Part shown: piece after piece, positions 4,520 to 7,001 of the stretch
How the letters are laid out: each line of letters starts with the position of its first letter
Position numbering within the stretch: position 1 is the stretch's first letter
Source: FEN-1250 sp039918615
GTDB taxonomy: Bacteria; Gemmatimonadota; Gemmatimonadetes; Gemmatimonadales; Gemmatimonadaceae
Direction: 5' to 3'
Length of the DNA: 7,001 nucleotides
NCBI GenBank assembly: GCA_039918615.1
Contig: JBDSHG010000205.1
Location: 1-7,001 of the forward strand
Made by a program: the position numbers and the translations under genes
The notes under the pieces: model-generated
Database searches by the model: none
What the model was told of the DNA's origin: nothing
Seen by the model: the letters and a program-made list of their open reading frames with translations, nothing else

Positions 4520-5389
4520 ATGTCGTTGTTCGATTCGCGGTCACTGCTGCCGCTCGTCGCCCTGCTCGCGGCGTGCGCGACCAAGGATACGTCCGGGACT
4601 GTCGCCGCGTCCGACTCCACCGCAAAGCCGGTCGCCGCGCCCGTCGCGCATCAGATGACGATCGTCGCAGCCGATTATAAGTTCGACGCGCCCGATGCGG
4701 TGCCGTCGGGAATGATGACGATTCATCTCGTCGACAATGGCTCTGAGCTCCACCACGTCGCCTTCGTGAAGCTGAACGACGGCAAGACGATGGCGGATGT
4801 CGCGCAGGCGCTGAAGACGCAGGCGCCACCGCCGGCGTGGTGGGTCGACTACGGAGGGGTGAACGCGCCGCACCCTGGCGGTGGGATGGCATCGACGACA
4901 GAGAAGCTGGAGCCGGGCAACTACGCGCTGATCTGTTTCATTCCGTCAGCTGACGGCATGCCGCACTTCGCCAAAGGAATGGTGCGCCCACTCACCGTCA
5001 CGGCGAGCACCGATGCCGACGCTGCCGCGCCGGCGTCGGACGTCGACCTGACGCTCAGCGACTACACCTTCACGCTGTCGAAGCCCATCACGTCGGGAAA
5101 ACACACTATTCGCATCGAGAGCAACGGCTCGCAATCGCACGAGCTGCAGCTGGTTCGTCTGGCGCCGGGCAAGAAGGCCGCTGACGTTCCACTGTGGGTC
5201 GAAAAGCCCGTCGGCCCACTGCCGGGCGAGCCAATCGGTGGGGTTCCTGCCATGCACAAAGGAAGCACGGCCTACATCACCGCCGATTTCACTCCCGGAG
5301 ATTACGCGTTGATCTGCTTTCTCCCGGATGCGAAGGACGGCAAGCCGCACTTCACGCACGGGATGATCCAGCAGGTGCACATCAGCTAA
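4520..5389 (+). CDS. Lipoprotein with two tandem cupredoxin-like domains
   Basis: The ATG at 4520 is chosen because GAGG lies 6 nt upstream and the protein then begins with a lipoprotein signal ending in the lipobox LLAAC (Cys19); an in-frame ATG at 4469 would bury this signal and lie inside pheA. After a Thr/Ser/Ala linker come two related beta-rich domains (about 45-161 and 174-289). Each has the order His, Cys, His, Met: His78/His79, Cys139, His149, Met154 in the first and His207, Cys266, His277, Met282 in the second. The matching segments are YALICFIPSADGMPHFAKGM and YALICFLPDAKDGKPHFTHG. This order is that of type-1 copper sites, but the Cys-to-His distance (10 and 11) is longer than in plastocyanin or azurin, so copper binding is possible rather than sure. 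Electron transfer or copper handling in the periplasm is the likely theme. It begins 25 nt after pheA, perhaps by read-through, with no functional link to that pathway. Confidence 0.8.
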   Translation: MSLFDSRSLLPLVALLAACATKDTSGTVAASDSTAKPVAAPVAHQMTIVAADYKFDAPDAVPSGMMTIHLVDNGSELHHVAFVKLNDGKTMADVAQALKTQAPPPAWWVDYGGVNAPHPGGGMASTTEKLEPGNYALICFIPSADGMPHFAKGMVRPLTVTASTDADAAAPASDVDLTLSDYTFTLSKPITSGKHTIRIESNGSQSHELQLVRLAPGKKAADVPLWVEKPVGPLPGEPIGGVPAMHKGSTAYITADFTPGDYALICFLPDAKDGKPHFTHGMIQQVHIS

Positions 5390-5395
5390 TCAGTC

Positions 5396-7001
5396 TCAGC
5401 GAGTGGCGAGTATCGATTGTGCTTTGGCGAACGCGCCACTCGCCGCTGCGACTTCCGGACTCGTGACCGCGGAGATGCGGTAGTAGCCCTCGTCACCGAA
5501 CCTCGACGCCGCGACCGCGCGCACGAGCACGCGCTGCAGCAGTGCGGCGCTCGCGCTGTCGCCGTCGATCGTAATGCGGTCCTTGAGCGCGTAGGCGCGG
5601 AAGTCGGCTATCGCCGCGGCGGGAAGCGCCGGACTTGCGGCGAGTGCGTCGAGCGACATGAGCGATGCCGCGTTTGCCGTCACCCACGCACCTGTCCACT
5701 TGAGGATCAGGTCATCCTCCGCCGCGCGAGCGAGCCACGAGGGTGCGGCCGGCGCGTCGGGGAGCCGCATGTCGGGATAGATGCCGCCGCCGCCGTACAC
5801 GGTGCGTCCGCCATCCGTCTTGCACGACGGACGGCTCGCCGTATCGCGATCGGCGCCCGCGAGGCGATAGTAGTCACGCATTGACACGCCGTGGTACTGG
5901 CGCTGGATGATGCGCCCGCATGGCGTGCGCACGTGCCCCACGACGAGCTCGATCATTGAGCCATCGGCCATTGGGAAGCCCCGCATCAGCAGCGATTTCC
6001 CGAACGTCGTATGCCCCACGATGAGGGCGCGATCGTGATCCTGCAGCGCGCCGGCGACGAGCTCCGACGCGCTCGCGGTTCCCGAGTTCACGAGCAGGAT
6101 GATCGGATAATGCCGCTCGCTCCTCCAGAAGGAGCGCGACACACGCCCCGTGTCGGTATCGGCCGCCTTTCGCCCCTCCGACGTGTACACAATGGTCCCC
6201 TTCGGCAGGAACTCGCCCGCGACGTGTGCGGCCTCCGCTACGCTGCCGCCGCCGTTGTCGCGAAGATCGATGATGAGGCGCTTCATTCCCTTTCCTTCGA
6301 GCTTGCCGAGGGCATCGTGCAGGTCATCGGCGACCTTTTCGTTCATGAAGCTCGTGATGCGCACGTAGCCCGTTCCGGCGGCGGGATCGAGCATGAACAC
6401 CGCCGGTACCGCCGTCACCTCGCCGATCTTTTCGCGCTCCACGCTGCGATCGAGCTTCGCGAGCGTCCCGTCGGCGCGCAGGCGCTCGAAGGAGAGTATC
6501 GTGGTCGATCCCTTGTCACCGGAGAGGATTACTCCGAGTTCCACAGCGCTCTGTGCCGTGACGGGTTTACCGTCGATCGCGATGAGCTCATCGCCCGGAA
6601 GAATGTCCTGGTGCGCCGCAGCCGTACCCGGCGCGATGGCCGACACCACTGGCGAGCCGCCGTGATACTCAAATTCGACGGGGATGGGAAAGAGCTTTCC
6701 GTCCTTCAGCGCCTGCTCGCGCCCGGGCGAGAGGCGCACCGCGGGAATGACGAACGAGTGCGGATCCGCGGCGTGCACCATCCCTTCGATGGCCGCCATG
6801 AGAAGCTCGTGGCTGTCGACGGAATCGGGATGATTCACGCGGATCTGGTTGAGCACCTGCGAGAACATCTGCAGATCCTCGTAGGTCGTGCGTTTGCGCA
6901 TGACGACCGTGTCGGCGGGCAGCTTCTGCTGCGACCGAACGGGCGGCGCGACGACGAGCGTGAGGAGCAGCGTTCCCGAAGCGATCACTCGCGAGAGATG
7001 C
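5396..7001 (-). CDS. Secreted S41-family (C-terminal processing type) peptidase with PDZ domain, 5' partial
   Basis: It is read on the minus strand and probably begins beyond the right edge. The first in-window start, GTG at 6988, gives 530 residues, but its signal peptide would lack a basic start; the upstream in-frame codons read H-L-S-R and supply it. In numbering from that GTG, the signal peptide is about 1-20, an N-terminal helical region about 30-90, and a PDZ domain about 100-185 (DILPGDELIAIDGKPV at 128-143). The catalytic core shows RLIIDLRDNGGGSVAEA (237-253), NSGTASASELVAGALQD (301-317) with probable nucleophile Ser306, and TFGKS with general base Lys331, the family spacing of 25. 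The Gln usually found four residues after the Lys is Met335 here. The YGGGGIYPD segment (398-406) and a C-terminal extension follow. Cys357 and Cys389 may pair. The substrate is unknown; periplasmic protein processing or quality control is typical. The stop lies 6 nt from the convergent lipoprotein stop. Confidence 0.92.
   Translation of the reverse strand, partial: HLSRVIASGTLLLTLVVAPPVRSQQKLPADTVVMRKRTTYEDLQMFSQVLNQIRVNHPDSVDSHELLMAAIEGMVHAADPHSFVIPAVRLSPGREQALKDGKLFPIPVEFEYHGGSPVVSAIAPGTAAAHQDILPGDELIAIDGKPVTAQSAVELGVILSGDKGSTTILSFERLRADGTLAKLDRSVEREKIGEVTAVPAVFMLDPAAGTGYVRITSFMNEKVADDLHDALGKLEGKGMKRLIIDLRDNGGGSVAEAAHVAGEFLPKGTIVYTSEGRKAADTDTGRVSRSFWRSERHYPIILLVNSGTASASELVAGALQDHDRALIVGHTTFGKSLLMRGFPMADGSMIELVVGHVRTPCGRIIQRQYHGVSMRDYYRLAGADRDTASRPSCKTDGGRTVYGGGGIYPDMRLPDAPAAPSWLARAAEDDLILKWTGAWVTANAASLMSLDALAASPALPAAAIADFRAYALKDRITIDGDSASAALLQRVLVRAVAASRFGDEGYYRISAVTSPEVAAASGAFAKAQSILATR
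5399..5443. repeat. 10-bp inverted repeat at the convergent gene ends
   Basis: GCGAGTGGCG (5399-5408) and CGCCACTCGC (5434-5443) are perfect reverse complements separated by 25 nt. They lie in the last codons of the protease gene and just past the lipoprotein stop. A nested hairpin, GGCG-AACG-CGCC (5426-5437), competes with it. It may act as a stem-loop at the 3' end of one or both transcripts, but no T-run follows on either strand. Confidence 0.35.

Noticed and set aside
5417..5884. Plus-strand open frame antisense to the protease gene
   Set aside because: It is a shadow of the protease coding sequence, Arg-rich and without start signals.
1..7001. CRISPR arrays, tRNA or rRNA genes, insertion sequences, phage or defence genes
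   Set aside because: No spaced direct repeats, cloverleaf-like sequences, transposase motifs or terminal repeats were seen on either strand.

Overview
The window is GC-rich bacterial chromosome. Lipoprotein signals, secreted enzymes and a probable outer-membrane cytochrome-porin point to a Gram-negative (diderm) species. The mix of proteins (cupredoxin-type lipoproteins, S41 protease, monoheme cytochrome-porin-like protein) would suit Gemmatimonadota or a similar phylum. That placement is an impression from protein style, not from a marker gene.

Layout. Positions 1-700 (minus strand, running off the left edge) hold the N-terminal part of a secreted monoheme c-type cytochrome that appears fused to a beta-rich, porin-like region, reminiscent of Cyc2-type proteins. 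About 770 bp without a convincing gene follow. This stretch has AT-rich islands, a perfect 16-bp palindrome inside a candidate promoter for the cytochrome gene, and a 14-bp palindrome just ahead of a divergent ArsR-family regulator (1472-1786). A small lipoprotein with a Cu/Zn-SOD/CHRD-like look follows (1882-2370).

The centre is an aromatic amino acid operon: DAHP synthase (aroF, 2591-3637) and prephenate dehydratase (pheA, 3634-4494), overlapping by 4 nt. Immediately upstream lies what reads as a complete ribosome-mediated transcription attenuator. A 23-codon leader peptide (2429-2500) contains Tyr, Tyr, Phe, Phe, Trp and Tyr. One hairpin overlaps its Phe/Trp codons, a competing antiterminator pairing is possible, and a perfect 10-bp GAAA-loop terminator with a T-rich tail ends about 12 nt before the aroF start. 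The leader peptide has no Shine-Dalgarno sequence, and a candidate promoter would start transcription at its ATG, so it may be translated leaderless. This is the most interesting element of the window. Supply of all three aromatic amino acids would be sensed at the entry of the shikimate pathway and at the Phe branch, in addition to the Phe-binding ACT domain of PheA.

Downstream, a lipoprotein with two tandem cupredoxin-like domains (4520-5389) starts 25 nt after pheA. It converges, with only 6 nt between stop codons, on an S41-family secreted C-terminal-processing-type protease (minus strand, 5396 to beyond the right edge). No tRNA, rRNA, CRISPR or insertion sequence is seen.
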